Below, piece after piece: positions 18,212 to 26,410 of a DNA stretch of 64,000 bases. Every line of letters starts with the position of its first letter. Within the stretch, counting starts at the first letter, position 1. Below the pieces are notes generated by a model that saw nothing but the letters and a program-made list of their open reading frames with translations, did no database searches and was not told the DNA's origin. The DNA comes from Glycomyces tenuis DSM 44171. GTDB lineage: Bacteria; Actinomycetota; Actinomycetes; Mycobacteriales; Micromonosporaceae. The stretch covers positions 62,135 through 126,134 of the forward strand of contig NZ_ATYW01000016.1 in NCBI RefSeq assembly GCF_000427885.1. Reading direction: 5' to 3'. Position numbers and translations under genes: made by a program.

Positions 18212-18240
18212 CGCCGCCTCCCTCCCAGAGGAAGGCGGCG
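18212..18240. terminator. Hairpin between panB and the HAD gene
   Basis: CGCCGCCT (18212-18219) pairs with AGGCGGCG (18233-18240); four more pairs after one mismatch leave a 3-base CCA loop. It lies 46 bases past the panB stop on the minus strand and only 22 bases before the HAD start, so it is a partial terminator or leader hairpin. Confidence 0.55.
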
Positions 18241-18246
18241 CCGATG

Positions 18247-18269
18247 CACGGCTCGCGAGCTTCGCCGTG
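18247..18269. repeat. Dispersed hairpin repeat, copy 1
   Basis: CACGGC and GCCGTG arms flank the 11-base core TCGCGAGCTTC. The same core with covarying arms recurs at 26343, 26377, 35528, 44129 and 44161. This copy lies 17 bases beyond the panB stop. Confidence 0.6.
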
Positions 18270-18285
18270 GCGGTGCTCACGCGAG

Positions 18286-19137
18286 CTATTCGAAGCTGTG
18301 CTCCCTCGTCGGGAACCGCCCGCCGCGGACCTCGTCGGCGAAGGCCCTGGCCGCGTCCTGGAGGACGTCGGCGACCTCGGCGTAGCGCTTGACGAAGCGC
18401 GGGAGCCGGCCGCGGCGCATCCCGGCCATGTCCTGCCAGACCAGGACCTGGGCGTCGGTGTCGGGGCCGGCGCCTATGCCGATGGTCGGGATCGGCAGCC
18501 GCTTGGTGATCTCGGCGGCCACGGCCGCGGTCACCATCTCCAGGACCACGGCGAAGGCCCCGGCCTCGGCGACGGCGTGCGCGTCGGCCTCGACTTCGGC
18601 GGCCTGGGCGTCGCGGCCCTGGACGCGGTAGCCGCCCACGGCGTGCTCGCTCTGCGGGGTGAAGCCGACGTGGCCCATCACCGGGATGCCCGCGTCGGTC
18701 AGCGCCCGGATCTGCTCGGCCACGCGCCGCCCGCCTTCGAGCTTGACGGCGTGCGCCCCGGCCTTCATGAACCGCACGGCGGTCTCCAGGGCCTGCGCGG
18801 GGCCGGCCTCATAGGAACCGAACGGCAGGTCGGCGACGACCAGGCACCGCTCGGTGGAGCGGGCGACGGCCGCCACCAGCGGCACGAGCTCGTCGACGGT
18901 GACCGGGACGGTCGTCTCGTAGCCGTAGACGTTGTTGGCGGCCGAGTCGCCGACGAGCAGGACCGGGATCCCGGCCTCGTCGAACAGCGACGCGGTGTAG
19001 GTGTCGTATGAGGTGAGCATCGCCCACTTCTCGCCGCGCTCCTTGGCGTCGACGAGGTGGCGGGCCCGCACCCGCTTGACGGTCTTGCCCGGCCCGTACA
19101 GGCTCGGGATCTCGTCGGGGGACTTCGATTGAGACAT
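18286..19137 (-). CDS. panB: 3-methyl-2-oxobutanoate hydroxymethyltransferase
   Basis: PanB makes ketopantoate from 2-oxoisovalerate and methylene-tetrahydrofolate, the first committed step to pantothenate and CoA. The 283-residue protein has the family's landmarks: [30 protein letters not shown] (metal Asp), [18 protein letters not shown] and MGHVGFTPQ, then the catalytic Glu segment VLEMV. ATG at 19137 has AGGAG upstream. The substrate comes from the same keto-acid pathway as the ilv genes at the right of the window. It lies 108 bases downstream of nadE. Confidence 0.97.
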   Translation of the reverse strand: MSQSKSPDEIPSLYGPGKTVKRVRARHLVDAKERGEKWAMLTSYDTYTASLFDEAGIPVLLVGDSAANNVYGYETTVPVTVDELVPLVAAVARSTERCLVVADLPFGSYEAGPAQALETAVRFMKAGAHAVKLEGGRRVAEQIRALTDAGIPVMGHVGFTPQSEHAVGGYRVQGRDAQAAEVEADAHAVAEAGAFAVVLEMVTAAVAAEITKRLPIPTIGIGAGPDTDAQVLVWQDMAGMRRGRLPRFVKRYAEVADVLQDAARAFADEVRGGRFPTREHSFE

Positions 19138-19245
19138 CGTTGTACTCCTGCAATCTCCTCGTGGCCGGCGTTCGCCGGTCCCCGGGTCGTGTGCCGCGCG
19201 AAGCGGCTTCTCACAGGACGAGACTAACGCTCATCGATCCCTGCG

Positions 19246-21024
19246 TCACTCGCCGAGCGCCTCGTGTGACAAACTCCCCGCGCTGATCCCCCTGAAGTGG
19301 TTCGTGATCGGCAGGCGGCGGTCGCGGCCGAACGACTTCTTCGAGATCTTGGTGCCCGGCGCGGACTGGCGCCGCTTGTACTCGGCGCCGTCGACGAGGT
19401 TCGCGACGCGCGTGACGAGCTCGGCCGGGTAGCCCTGGGCGATGAGGTCCTCCCTTCCGGCGTCGCCGTCGACGTAGGCGAGCAGCATCGGGTCGAGCAG
19501 GGCGTACTCCGGCAGGGAGTCGGAGTCCTTCTGGTCGGGCCGCAGTTCGGCGCTCGGCGGCTTGAGGATGATGTTCTCGGGGATCGGCTCGGTCTCGCCC
19601 AGCCGCCTGGCGTGCTCGTTGCGCCAGTTCGCCAGCTCGTAGACCAGCGTCTTGGGGACGTCCTTGATGGGCGCGAAGCCGCCGCAGGAGTCGCCGTAGA
19701 GCGTCGAGTAGCCCACGGCGTACTCGCTCTTGTTGCCCGCCGCGAGGACGAGGTGGCCGTGCTGGTTGGACAGGGACATCCAGATGACGCCGCGCACGCG
19801 GGCCTGGAGGTTCTCCAGGGCCAGGCCGGAGAGGGACATCTGGGCGAGGTAGGCGTCGACGATGGGCTGGATCGGTTCCACGCTGTGGTGGATGCCGCAG
19901 CGTTCGGCCAGGTCGGCGGCGTCGTCCACGGAGTGCTGCGAGGAGTACCGGCTGGGGTTGGCCACGGTCCACACCGCGTCGGCGCCGAGCGCGTCGCGGG
20001 CGAGGACGGCGGTGACGGCCGAGTCGATGCCGCCGGAGAGGCCGAGCAGGACGGACTTGAAGCCGTTCTTGCGCGTGTAGTCGCCCAGGCCGAGGCGCAG
20101 CGCCTCCCAGACCTCCTCGTGGCGGCCGAGCGCCGGCGCCGTGGCCGCCTCGACCGGCCGCGCGGGCGCCTCGACGGTCGCGGAGAGGACGTGGCGGGTG
20201 ACGCTCATGAGCGTCGAGGCGTCGTTGGGGAGGTCGCCGTCCTGGCTCGCGGCGGGGAGGTCGAGGTCGGTGACGAGCAGCTCGGTGCCGAAGCGGCGGG
20301 CGGAGGCGATGATGCCGCCGTCGGCGCCGACGATCGTCGATCCGCCGTCGAAGACCAGGTCGTCCTGGCCGCCGACGATGTTGAGGTAGGCGATCGTGGC
20401 GCCCGCGTCGGCGGCGCGGCGGCGCAGCAGCTCAAGGCGGTCCTCGTGTTTTCCCTGCTCATAGGGGGAGGCGTTGATGTTGACGACGAGGCCGGCGCCC
20501 GCCGCGGCGGCCGCGGAGAACGGCACGCCCTCCTGCCAGATGTCTTCGCAGACGGTGAAGGCCACGTCGACGCCGCCGATGCGGGCGAGGTGCAATTCGT
20601 GCCCGGAGACGAAATATCGGTCCTCGTCGAACACGCCGTAGTTCGGCAGGTGATGTTTGTAGTAGCGGAATAGGACCTTGCCGTCCTGGATGAGCGCAAG
20701 CGCATTACGAATGCCGCTTCCGTGGGGGTTTCCCAGGGGGCCATCGGCATCGAGATATCCCACGGCGACGGGAAGGGCGCCGTTGCCGTCGGCGGCGAGT
20801 TCGGCGGCGAGCCGCTCGAGCCTGGCGCGGCTGGCGTCGACGAAGGAGCGGCGCAGCGCGAGGTCCTCGACGGGGTAGCCGGTCAAGGACTGCTCCCCGG
20901 TGGCGAGGAGGTGGACTCCGGCCTGGGAGGCGGCGGCGGCGGCGCGCCTGATGAGGTCGGCGTTGGCGTCGAGGTCGCCCACGATCGGGTTGTCCTGGGC
21001 CAGTGCGATACGAAGCGTCGGCAT
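19246..21024 (-). CDS. nadE: Glutamine-dependent NAD+ synthetase
   Basis: 592 residues: an N-terminal nitrilase-type glutaminase domain (catalytic Lys in KHHLPNYGVFDE, Cys in FTVCEDIW) fused to a C-terminal synthetase domain with the ATP-pyrophosphatase P-loop LLGLSGGIDSAVTAVLARDAL. It converts nicotinic acid adenine dinucleotide to NAD+, feeding ammonia from glutamine through an internal tunnel. ATG at 21024 gives the normal N-terminus (MPTLRIALAQ); no strong RBS is seen. The de novo NAD enzyme nadA is also in this window at 37.4 kb. Confidence 0.95.
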   Translation of the reverse strand: MPTLRIALAQDNPIVGDLDANADLIRRAAAAASQAGVHLLATGEQSLTGYPVEDLALRRSFVDASRARLERLAAELAADGNGALPVAVGYLDADGPLGNPHGSGIRNALALIQDGKVLFRYYKHHLPNYGVFDEDRYFVSGHELHLARIGGVDVAFTVCEDIWQEGVPFSAAAAAGAGLVVNINASPYEQGKHEDRLELLRRRAADAGATIAYLNIVGGQDDLVFDGGSTIVGADGGIIASARRFGTELLVTDLDLPAASQDGDLPNDASTLMSVTRHVLSATVEAPARPVEAATAPALGRHEEVWEALRLGLGDYTRKNGFKSVLLGLSGGIDSAVTAVLARDALGADAVWTVANPSRYSSQHSVDDAADLAERCGIHHSVEPIQPIVDAYLAQMSLSGLALENLQARVRGVIWMSLSNQHGHLVLAAGNKSEYAVGYSTLYGDSCGGFAPIKDVPKTLVYELANWRNEHARRLGETEPIPENIILKPPSAELRPDQKDSDSLPEYALLDPMLLAYVDGDAGREDLIAQGYPAELVTRVANLVDGAEYKRRQSAPGTKISKKSFGRDRRLPITNHFRGISAGSLSHEALGE

Positions 21025-21056
21025 GCGCCCATTGTTCCCTGCTCGGGCGCCTTGCG

Positions 21057-21809
21057 TCATCTCAGCATGAGGATGACGCTCAGGATCAGTCCGTAGGCGA
21101 TGACGGCGATCCGCAGGGGGCGCTCGGGGAGCTTCTGGAAGAGGCGGGCGCCGAGGTAGCCGCCGAGGAACGTGGCAGGCACGAGCACGCCGATGGCCCA
21201 CCAGGCGACGTCGGCGAAAACGCCGTAGACCACCGAGGTGACCGCGCCCACGATGAAGGTGCAGAAGTTCTTGAGGGCGCCGATGCGGACGAGGCGCTCG
21301 GTCAGGCTCATGGCGATGACCGCGATGAGGACCAGGCCGAGCGCGGCGTTGAAGTAGGCGCCGTACAGGCACCCGAGGCCGACGCCGAGGTGCAGGGCGA
21401 CCGGGTGGAGGGCCCGTCCGCCGTTGAGGGCGGTGACCTTGCGGTTGACCCACGGGCCGATGGCCATGAGCAGGGTGGCGGCCAGGACGAGGAACGGGAC
21501 GACGGCCTCGAAGACCTCGTGGGGGGTGCTCAGCAGCAGGATCGTGCCGCCGACGGAGGCGAGGAGCGCGGTGGGGATCAGGGAGAGGACGCGGCGCTTC
21601 TGGGGGCGCAGGTGCTCGCGGGAGCCGAAGGCCGCCGCGGCGTAGGCGGGGGCGACGGCGATGCCGTTCGTGGCGTTGGCGTGGAGCGGCGGGACGCCGA
21701 CGGCGATGAGGGTGGGGTAGGTGATGAGGGAGCCGCCGCCCGCCACGGCGTTGAGCCCGCCGGCGACGAATCCGGCGAGCAGCAATCCGGAGACCTGAAG
21801 CAGCATCAT
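21057..21809 (-). CDS. TauE/SafE-family membrane permease
   Basis: A 250-residue protein with about eight hydrophobic helices. It starts MMLLQVSGLLLAGFVAGGLNA, then AVAGGGSLITYPTL, the repeat-family motif of TauE/SafE (DUF81) transporters, which export sulfite, sulfoacetate or other small organic anions. No RBS is evident at the two consecutive ATGs (21809, 21806). The gene starts 33 bases from the divergent rnpB gene, and AGCGTACGCT in the gap is a palindrome giving a TACGCT hexamer on each strand. The substrate cannot be predicted. Confidence 0.85.
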   Translation of the reverse strand: MMLLQVSGLLLAGFVAGGLNAVAGGGSLITYPTLIAVGVPPLHANATNGIAVAPAYAAAAFGSREHLRPQKRRVLSLIPTALLASVGGTILLLSTPHEVFEAVVPFLVLAATLLMAIGPWVNRKVTALNGGRALHPVALHLGVGLGCLYGAYFNAALGLVLIAVIAMSLTERLVRIGALKNFCTFIVGAVTSVVYGVFADVAWWAIGVLVPATFLGGYLGARLFQKLPERPLRIAVIAYGLILSVILMLR

Positions 21810-21841
21810 GGCGTCCGACAGCGTACGCTTGAGCGCTGGGG

Positions 21842-22250
21842 CGAGTCGGCCAGGCGGTCGCGGCAGTGACGGCAGTGTCTTCTGAGGCGCGGGTGTCACT
21901 GGCGAGGAACGTCCGGACTCCTCAGGGCAGGGTGGTTGTTAACGGCAACCCGGGGCGACCCGCGGGACAGTGCCACAGAAAGCAGACCGCCGATTTCGGT
22001 CGGTAAGGGTGAAACGGTGGTGTAAGAGACCACCAGCGCCGCCGGTGACGGCGGCGGCTCGGTAAACCCCACCCGGAGCAAGGTCAAGAGGAGCCGTTCG
22101 CGGCTCTGCGCGGAGGTTCGAGGGCGGCCCGCCCGAATCGCGCCCGGAGACGGGCGCGGGCCTTCGCGGGTAGACCGCTCGAGCGCGCCGGCGACGGCGC
22201 GCCTAGATGGATGGCCGTCCAAGACAGAATCCGGCGTACCGGCCGACTCG
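21842..22250 (+). ncRNA. rnpB: RNase P RNA (class A)
   Basis: The catalytic RNA of RNase P, which cuts tRNA 5' leaders. The conserved elements appear in order: GAGGAACGTCCGGACTCC near 21904, CACAGAAAGCAGACCGCC near 21972, GGTAAGGGTGAAACGGTG near 22002, GTAAGAGACCACCAGC, GGTAAACCCCACCCGGAG near 22060, and the 3' stretch around GGATGGCCGTCCAAGACAGA. The P1 helix is visible: GAGTCGGCC at 21843-21851 pairs with GGCCGACTC at 22241-22249, fixing both ends. The promoter must lie in or near the start of the divergent permease gene. Confidence 0.95.
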
Positions 22251-22715
22251 TCCCCCACGCTCGGAGCCGGGGCTTGTCATGGACCTCTGAGAGGCGTGGT
22301 CCGGCTCGCCCTCCCCAGCGCCCGCCACCCCCGAACCGGCCACCGCGCAGCGACGGCCGTGTGGGCCCGCTCGCCACCTCGTCGGGGCTCCGCCGGGTGG
22401 CATCCGTTCGCATCGGCGCCGCCGGGCCCCTTCGGCGTCGGGGACGGGCTCGCCTCGTGGGCCGCTCCGGCCGTTTCCCACCATCGCGCGGGCCGATCCG
22501 GCGCGCTTCCGGCTCACACAAGTCGGATATCCGACATGCCAGATCGCCGCGTTGTCACGGCGGTGAGGGTTGCGCCGAACGATGACCGCGGGTAATCGAG
22601 CGACCCCGATTCATGCGCCACATAGGGTGCGATTGGTTCATTCGGCGCATTCGTCCGACGGAGGCGCGCATTCGCGGCGAACGATTTTACCAGTTGGGCG
22701 ACAGCGGAGCAAGTC
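22251..22715. other. Gap of about 465 bases with no convincing gene
   Basis: Open frames cross this stretch on both strands but have no recognisable protein family and poor starts. The only clear structure is GTCGGATATCCGAC (22522-22535), a perfect 14-bp palindrome. The right part is visibly less G+C-rich than the flanks. It could hold a small RNA or the remains of a gene. Confidence 0.5.
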
Positions 22716-22782
22716 GTGCAAATGCACGTGCATTCGCACGGCATGGAGGCACGTGCAAATGATCACGGTCTGTAGATATAAC
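22716..22782 (+). promoter_or_regulatory. Operator-like palindromes and promoter for the small membrane protein
   Basis: AATGCACGTGCATT (22721-22734) is a perfect palindrome; with one mismatched pair it extends to 24 bp (22716-22739, GTGC/GCAC ends). A related half, GCACGTGC followed by AAAT, lies at 22749-22759. The -10 hexamer TATAAC (22777-22782) ends six bases before the ATG. Two matching sites upstream of one promoter suggest a dimeric regulator. Confidence 0.5.
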
Positions 22783-22788
22783 CGAACT

Positions 22789-23073
22789 ATGCAAAACCTA
22801 TTCGCATATCTATTCCTGGCGATCGCCTTCGCCTCGGTCGGCCTCGTCTGCGTCGTCTTCCTCTCCCTTCGCGGCAGCGACCCGGAGGAGCGCGCGGACA
22901 TCCTGCGGGCGCTCGGCGATTTCAGCGCCGCGTTCGTCGGCGCCCTGCTCATCGCCCTCGTCCTGTATCGCGGCTCGCGTCGGCTCACCCGCCTGGGGAT
23001 CCTCGAGCATCCACCTGATCAGGGGGCCGACGAGGGCGGAGAGGGCGAATCCGAGTCCGAGTCGGCCGCCTGA
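22789..23073 (+). CDS. Small two-helix membrane protein, unknown function
   Basis: 94 residues. Two hydrophobic segments (about residues 3-26 and 44-62) surround a short charged loop (RGSDPEERADILR); a basic stretch RGSRRLTR follows the second helix and the tail is acidic and Ser/Glu-rich. No family is recognised. ATG at 22789 is preferred because TATAAC ends six bases upstream, the leaderless arrangement common here. The conspicuous palindromes upstream imply tight regulation. The tail ends 41 bases before the NUDIX gene. Confidence 0.65.
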   Translation: MQNLFAYLFLAIAFASVGLVCVVFLSLRGSDPEERADILRALGDFSAAFVGALLIALVLYRGSRRLTRLGILEHPPDQGADEGGEGESESESAA

Positions 23074-23114
23074 CGGGCCACTGGCGGGCCTTCGGAGGCC
23101 GATAGGGTGTGCCG

Positions 23115-23630
23115 GTGACTCCATCTGTGCAGCGGCGCCGGGCGCCCTTGGTCCGCAGGGTCGTCGGCCTGGTGTTCTACAGCCTGCCGCATCCGGTGCG
23201 CCGCCGGATCGTGCGGATCGCCACCCCCACCTACACCCTCGGATCGGTCGTGCTGGTGATGGACGAGGCCGGCGAGCGGCTGCTCATGCTGCGGCAGCCC
23301 CCGGGCCGGCGATGGACGCTCCCGGCCGGGCTCCTGAACCGCCGCGAGCAGCCCATCGAGGGCGCCAAGCGCGAACTGGCCGAGGAGACCGGCATCGAGG
23401 CCGGACTCGACGAACTGGTCCCGGCGAACCCCTGCGCGGTGGTGCACACCAGCGGCCGCTGGGTCGACAACGTCTTCAGGCTGGTGCGCGACCCCGACTC
23501 GACCCAGATCCTCGTCGACGGCCACGAGGTGTGGGACGCCGCATGGCACCGCGCCGACGAGCTGCCCGAGATGACGCGCGCGACGGCCAGGCTCCTGTCG
23601 AACTACGGCCTCGGCCCGCTGGCCGAATAG
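23115..23630 (+). CDS. NUDIX hydrolase
   Basis: 171 residues. The Nudix box spans about residues 72-94, with GLLNRRE at its start and RELAEETGIE as the metal-binding core, all key Glu residues present. A hydrophobic-basic N-terminal segment of about 35 residues precedes the domain. It hydrolyses a nucleoside diphosphate linked to another moiety; the substrate is unknown. GTG at 23115 is preferred because TAGGGT (23103-23108) ends six bases before it; an in-frame GTG at 23109 is the alternative. It ends in a terminator shared with ctaF. Confidence 0.85.
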   Translation: MTPSVQRRRAPLVRRVVGLVFYSLPHPVRRRIVRIATPTYTLGSVVLVMDEAGERLLMLRQPPGRRWTLPAGLLNRREQPIEGAKRELAEETGIEAGLDELVPANPCAVVHTSGRWVDNVFRLVRDPDSTQILVDGHEVWDAAWHRADELPEMTRATARLLSNYGLGPLAE

Positions 23631-23631
23631 C

Positions 23632-23666
23632 GAATGGGGCCGGGCGCGCATCGCCCGGCCCCGTTC
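23632..23666. terminator. Bidirectional terminator hairpin
   Basis: GGGGCCGGGCG (23636-23646) pairs perfectly with CGCCCGGCCCC (23652-23662), and four further pairs (one G-T) lengthen the stem at its base. It lies between the convergent NUDIX and ctaF genes. Confidence 0.75.
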
Positions 23667-23678
23667 GGAGGTCCTCGT

Positions 23679-24125
23679 CTACTCCGGGCCCAGCTTGCGC
23701 GTGCCCGTGTAGTACTCGAAGGTCAGGCCGCAGGTGGCGAACAGCAGCGCCACCCCGCCGGCCACCATCAGCCACGGCAGCCAGAACACGACGCCGAGAC
23801 CGGCGAGCACGGCCGTGGCGGCCAGGCCCAGCGGCCAGTACGAGCCGGGGCTGAAGAAGCCGACCTCGCCCGCCATGTCCGAGATCTCGCCGTCGGGCCG
23901 GTCCTCCGGACGCGGGTCGATGCGCCGCGAGATCACCCAGAACACGAGCCAGACCATGCCGGTCAGGAGCCCCGAGAAGACCAGGGCCAGCGTGCCGACC
24001 CACTCGATCTCGCCGGGGCGCCCGTAGGCGGGGTTGTCGTTGGACTGCGTCCACCAGCCGTAGACGGCGGCGAATACGAACATCGTGATCGCCGTGAGGA
24101 GGAAGAGCTTGCTCTCGGTCTTCAT
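23679..24125 (-). CDS. ctaF: Cytochrome c oxidase subunit IV (actinobacterial type)
   Basis: 148 residues with four predicted membrane helices. The sequence (MKTESKLF, then a helix ending VYGWWT, and GEIEWVGTLALVFSGLLTGMV) matches the actinobacterial-specific subunit IV of the aa3 oxidase in the bc1-aa3 supercomplex. It starts 13 bases after ctaC, the standard order. It acts in the cytoplasmic membrane to stabilise the oxidase core. Confidence 0.93.
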   Translation of the reverse strand: MKTESKLFLLTAITMFVFAAVYGWWTQSNDNPAYGRPGEIEWVGTLALVFSGLLTGMVWLVFWVISRRIDPRPEDRPDGEISDMAGEVGFFSPGSYWPLGLAATAVLAGLGVVFWLPWLMVAGGVALLFATCGLTFEYYTGTRKLGPE

Positions 24126-24138
24126 GCCTGTCCTCGCC

Positions 24139-25086
24139 TTAGCTCGCGGTGCCCGAGTTCGGGTCGGTGTTGAAGGTGTCCGTGGTCGTGGCGTACGGCT
24201 CCTGGCCGATCGCCTCGAGCGCCTCGGGCGTCGTGGCGCCGTCGATCCGCTCGTCGATGAAGGTCTGGTAGTCCTCGGAGGAGACCACGCGCATCTCGAA
24301 GTTCATGAACGCGTGGTACGCGCCGCACAGCTCGGCGCAGCGGCCGACGTAGGTGCCCTCGGTGTTGAAGTCGACCTCGAACTCGCTGAGCTGGTTGTCG
24401 TCCCCGGGGATCACGTCGCGCTTGAACAGCAGGTCCGGGACCCAGAAGGAGTGGATGACGTCCTCGGAGCGCAGGACGAAGCGGACGTCGTCCTGGTTCG
24501 GCACCACGATGACCGGGATGTACTCCGAGTCGCCGGTCTCGACGATCGGCTCGCCCTCGGCGGTCTCGATCGGCTCGCAGTCCTCGCCCTTGTACTCGAA
24601 CTGCCAGTTCCACTTGAAGGCGGTGACCTCGGTGCAGGCGTTCGGGTGGTCGCTGATGTAGGTGACCTCGTCCTGCACGATCACCGTGAAGTAGAAAAGC
24701 ACGCCGATGAGGATGAACGGCAGGCCGGTGAAGGTGAGCTCCGCGGGCAGGTTGTACTTCGTCTGCGGCGGCAGGAGCTCCTCGCCGAGGCGCTCCTGCG
24801 AGGGGAGCTTGGAGTCGCGCTTCCGGTAGACGGCGATGCACCAGAAGGTCAGGCCCCACACGATGACGCCGACCGCGAGCGCGGCGACGGTGGCGCCGAT
24901 CCACAGGTCCATCATCATCTCGGATTGGTCGGTCGGCTTCGTCCGGGGCCACCCGAAGTAGAAGGCTTCTTCCAGGCTGCACCCGGCGAGCACCACGGGA
25001 AGCAGCGCGGCGATTCCGGTGAGACCTATGGCGCGGCGGGCTCGGCCGCGAGATTCCCGGGACGGTTTTCCGACCACCTGTCTCAT
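24139..25086 (-). CDS. ctaC: Cytochrome c oxidase subunit II
   Basis: 315 residues. A lipoprotein-type signal (basic start, hydrophobic run, VLAGC) is followed by two membrane helices and a cupredoxin domain. The binuclear CuA site is CAELCGAYHAFM, with both Cys, the His and the Met in place, and the other His ligand is in VIHSFWVP. It accepts electrons from the cytochrome bc complex and passes them to subunit I. ATG at 25086 is chosen to give the signal peptide; about 85 residues of a longer frame are rejected. ctaD is not in the window. Confidence 0.95.
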   Translation of the reverse strand: MRQVVGKPSRESRGRARRAIGLTGIAALLPVVLAGCSLEEAFYFGWPRTKPTDQSEMMMDLWIGATVAALAVGVIVWGLTFWCIAVYRKRDSKLPSQERLGEELLPPQTKYNLPAELTFTGLPFILIGVLFYFTVIVQDEVTYISDHPNACTEVTAFKWNWQFEYKGEDCEPIETAEGEPIVETGDSEYIPVIVVPNQDDVRFVLRSEDVIHSFWVPDLLFKRDVIPGDDNQLSEFEVDFNTEGTYVGRCAELCGAYHAFMNFEMRVVSSEDYQTFIDERIDGATTPEALEAIGQEPYATTTDTFNTDPNSGTAS

Positions 25087-25214
25087 GCCTTTCTCAGCGC
25101 TCGGCTGCGACCGGCCGCCGGGCAGGCGGCACCGCGCAGATCTAACGGAGCAGAGCCTACTGCCTGAGGCGGGGGGCCGGGCGCAAGGGGTTGGGGTCGG
25201 CGCCGTCCGTCTTC

Positions 25215-25229
25215 TACATTGGGGAGGTG
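25215..25229 (+). promoter_or_regulatory. -10 hexamer and leaderless start of the cysteine desulfurase
   Basis: TACATT (25215-25220) is followed by exactly six bases and the GTG start at 25227. The GGGGAG in between would be too close to act as a normal ribosome-binding site. Confidence 0.5.
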
Positions 25230-26339
25230 ACGGAGACATACTTCGACGGCGCGACCGCGCAGCCGCCGCATCCGGCCGCCAAGGACGCATATGCTGCGGC
25301 TTTGTCGGAGGGCTGGGCGGGCCCCGGCAGACTGTACACATTGGGTCGCCGCTCGCGGATGCTGCTGGAGGCGGCGCGCCAGTCGGCGGCCTCTTCCCTG
25401 GGGGTGGCGCCCGATGAGGTCACTTTCACATCGAGTGGCACACAGGCAGTGCAGGCGGGAGTACTGGGCGTGATCGCGGCGCGGAGCGAGCCGGACGCCT
25501 TCGCCTACAGCGCGGTGGAGCACTCCTCGGTGCTGCACGCGGCCCGCTGGCATGAGCGGCGCGGCGGCGCGGCGGTCGAGATCCCGGTGGACCGCTTCGG
25601 GCGTGTCGACGCCGATCCGCTCGTCGAGACCGGTGAGGCGGCGGCCGTGGCGGTGCAGAGCGCCAACCACGAGGTCGGCACCCGCCAGCCGATCGCGGCG
25701 ATCGCGGCGGGCCTGGGCGGCGTCCCGCTCGTGTGCGACGCGGCGGCGAGCCTGCCGTGGGAGCCGGTGCCTGAGGGCTGGTCGGTGCTGGCGGCGAGCG
25801 CCCGCAAGTGGGGCGGTCTGGCCGGCTGCGGAATCCTGGTGGTGCGCAAGGGCACGAGGTGGCGCAATCCCTTCCCCGGTGAGGACTCCTCGCCGCAGGA
25901 GGCGATCGGCGAGGTGGACGTGCCCGCGGCCGTCGCCGCGGCGGCCTCGCTGCGGGCGGTGGCGGCCGAGCGCGAGGAGCTCGCGAAGCGGGCGCGGGAG
26001 CTCACCGAGCGCATCCGCGAGCACATCGCCGCGACGATCCCCGAGGTGGAGCTGCCCGGCGACCCGGCCGACCGGCTCCCCCACATCGTGACGTTCTCCT
26101 GCCTCGGCGTGGACGGCGAGGTGCTGCTCACCGAGCTGAACCGGGCGGGCTTCGCGGTCTCCTCGGGTTCGGCGTGCGCCTCGACGAGGCTGCGCCCTTC
26201 GCACGTGCTCCAGGCGATGGGCGTGCTCAGCCACGGCAACGTGCGCGTCTCGCTCCACCGCGAGACGACGGAGGCGGAGGTGGACCGGTTCCTGGAGGTC
26301 CTGCCGGGCGTCGTCGAGGGCATCCGGCGGCTGAGTTGA
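25227..26339 (+). CDS. Cysteine desulfurase, NifS/IscS-like
   Basis: 370 residues of the class V aminotransferase fold. The PLP lysine is in ASARKWGGLAG, the cofactor-binding FTSSGTQAVQ is near residue 65, and the catalytic cysteine loop is FAVSSGSACAS. It takes sulfur from cysteine as a protein-bound persulfide for Fe-S clusters or tRNA thiolation. An A-type Fe-S carrier is encoded at 35.6 kb, but no IscU-type scaffold is nearby. It is divergent from ctaC. The stop codon lies inside the first copy of a 34-bp tandem repeat. Confidence 0.9.
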   Translation: MTETYFDGATAQPPHPAAKDAYAAALSEGWAGPGRLYTLGRRSRMLLEAARQSAASSLGVAPDEVTFTSSGTQAVQAGVLGVIAARSEPDAFAYSAVEHSSVLHAARWHERRGGAAVEIPVDRFGRVDADPLVETGEAAAVAVQSANHEVGTRQPIAAIAAGLGGVPLVCDAAASLPWEPVPEGWSVLAASARKWGGLAGCGILVVRKGTRWRNPFPGEDSSPQEAIGEVDVPAAVAAAASLRAVAAEREELAKRARELTERIREHIAATIPEVELPGDPADRLPHIVTFSCLGVDGEVLLTELNRAGFAVSSGSACASTRLRPSHVLQAMGVLSHGNVRVSLHRETTEAEVDRFLEVLPGVVEGIRRLS

Positions 26340-26400
26340 ACTTACGGCTCGCAGGCTTCGCCGAGGGAGCTGAATTCACGGCTCGCAGGCTTCGCCGGGA
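26333..26400. repeat. 34-bp direct tandem repeat, two copies, with dispersed hairpins
   Basis: Two copies (26333-26366 and 26367-26400) are nearly identical; each contains the dispersed hairpin core TCGCAGGCTTC between GGC and GCC (hairpins at 26343-26365 and 26377-26399). The first copy overlaps the last codons and stop of the cysteine desulfurase. The block ends ten bases before the convergent gene's stop. Confidence 0.75.
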
Positions 26401-26410
26401 GGGCGGGCGC

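Noticed and set aside
22203-22517. Minus-strand open frame of about 100 codons beside rnpB
   Set aside because: It runs into the rnpB 3' end, has no recognisable family, and its composition is that of random high-G+C sequence.
22686-22712. tRNA fragment (TTTTACCAGTTGGGCGACAG resembles a D-arm)
   Set aside because: No acceptor stem, anticodon arm or T-loop can be assembled around it on either strand.
24139-25341. Longer ctaC start giving about 400 residues
   Set aside because: It would add about 85 non-conserved residues and bury the lipoprotein signal that starts at 25086.
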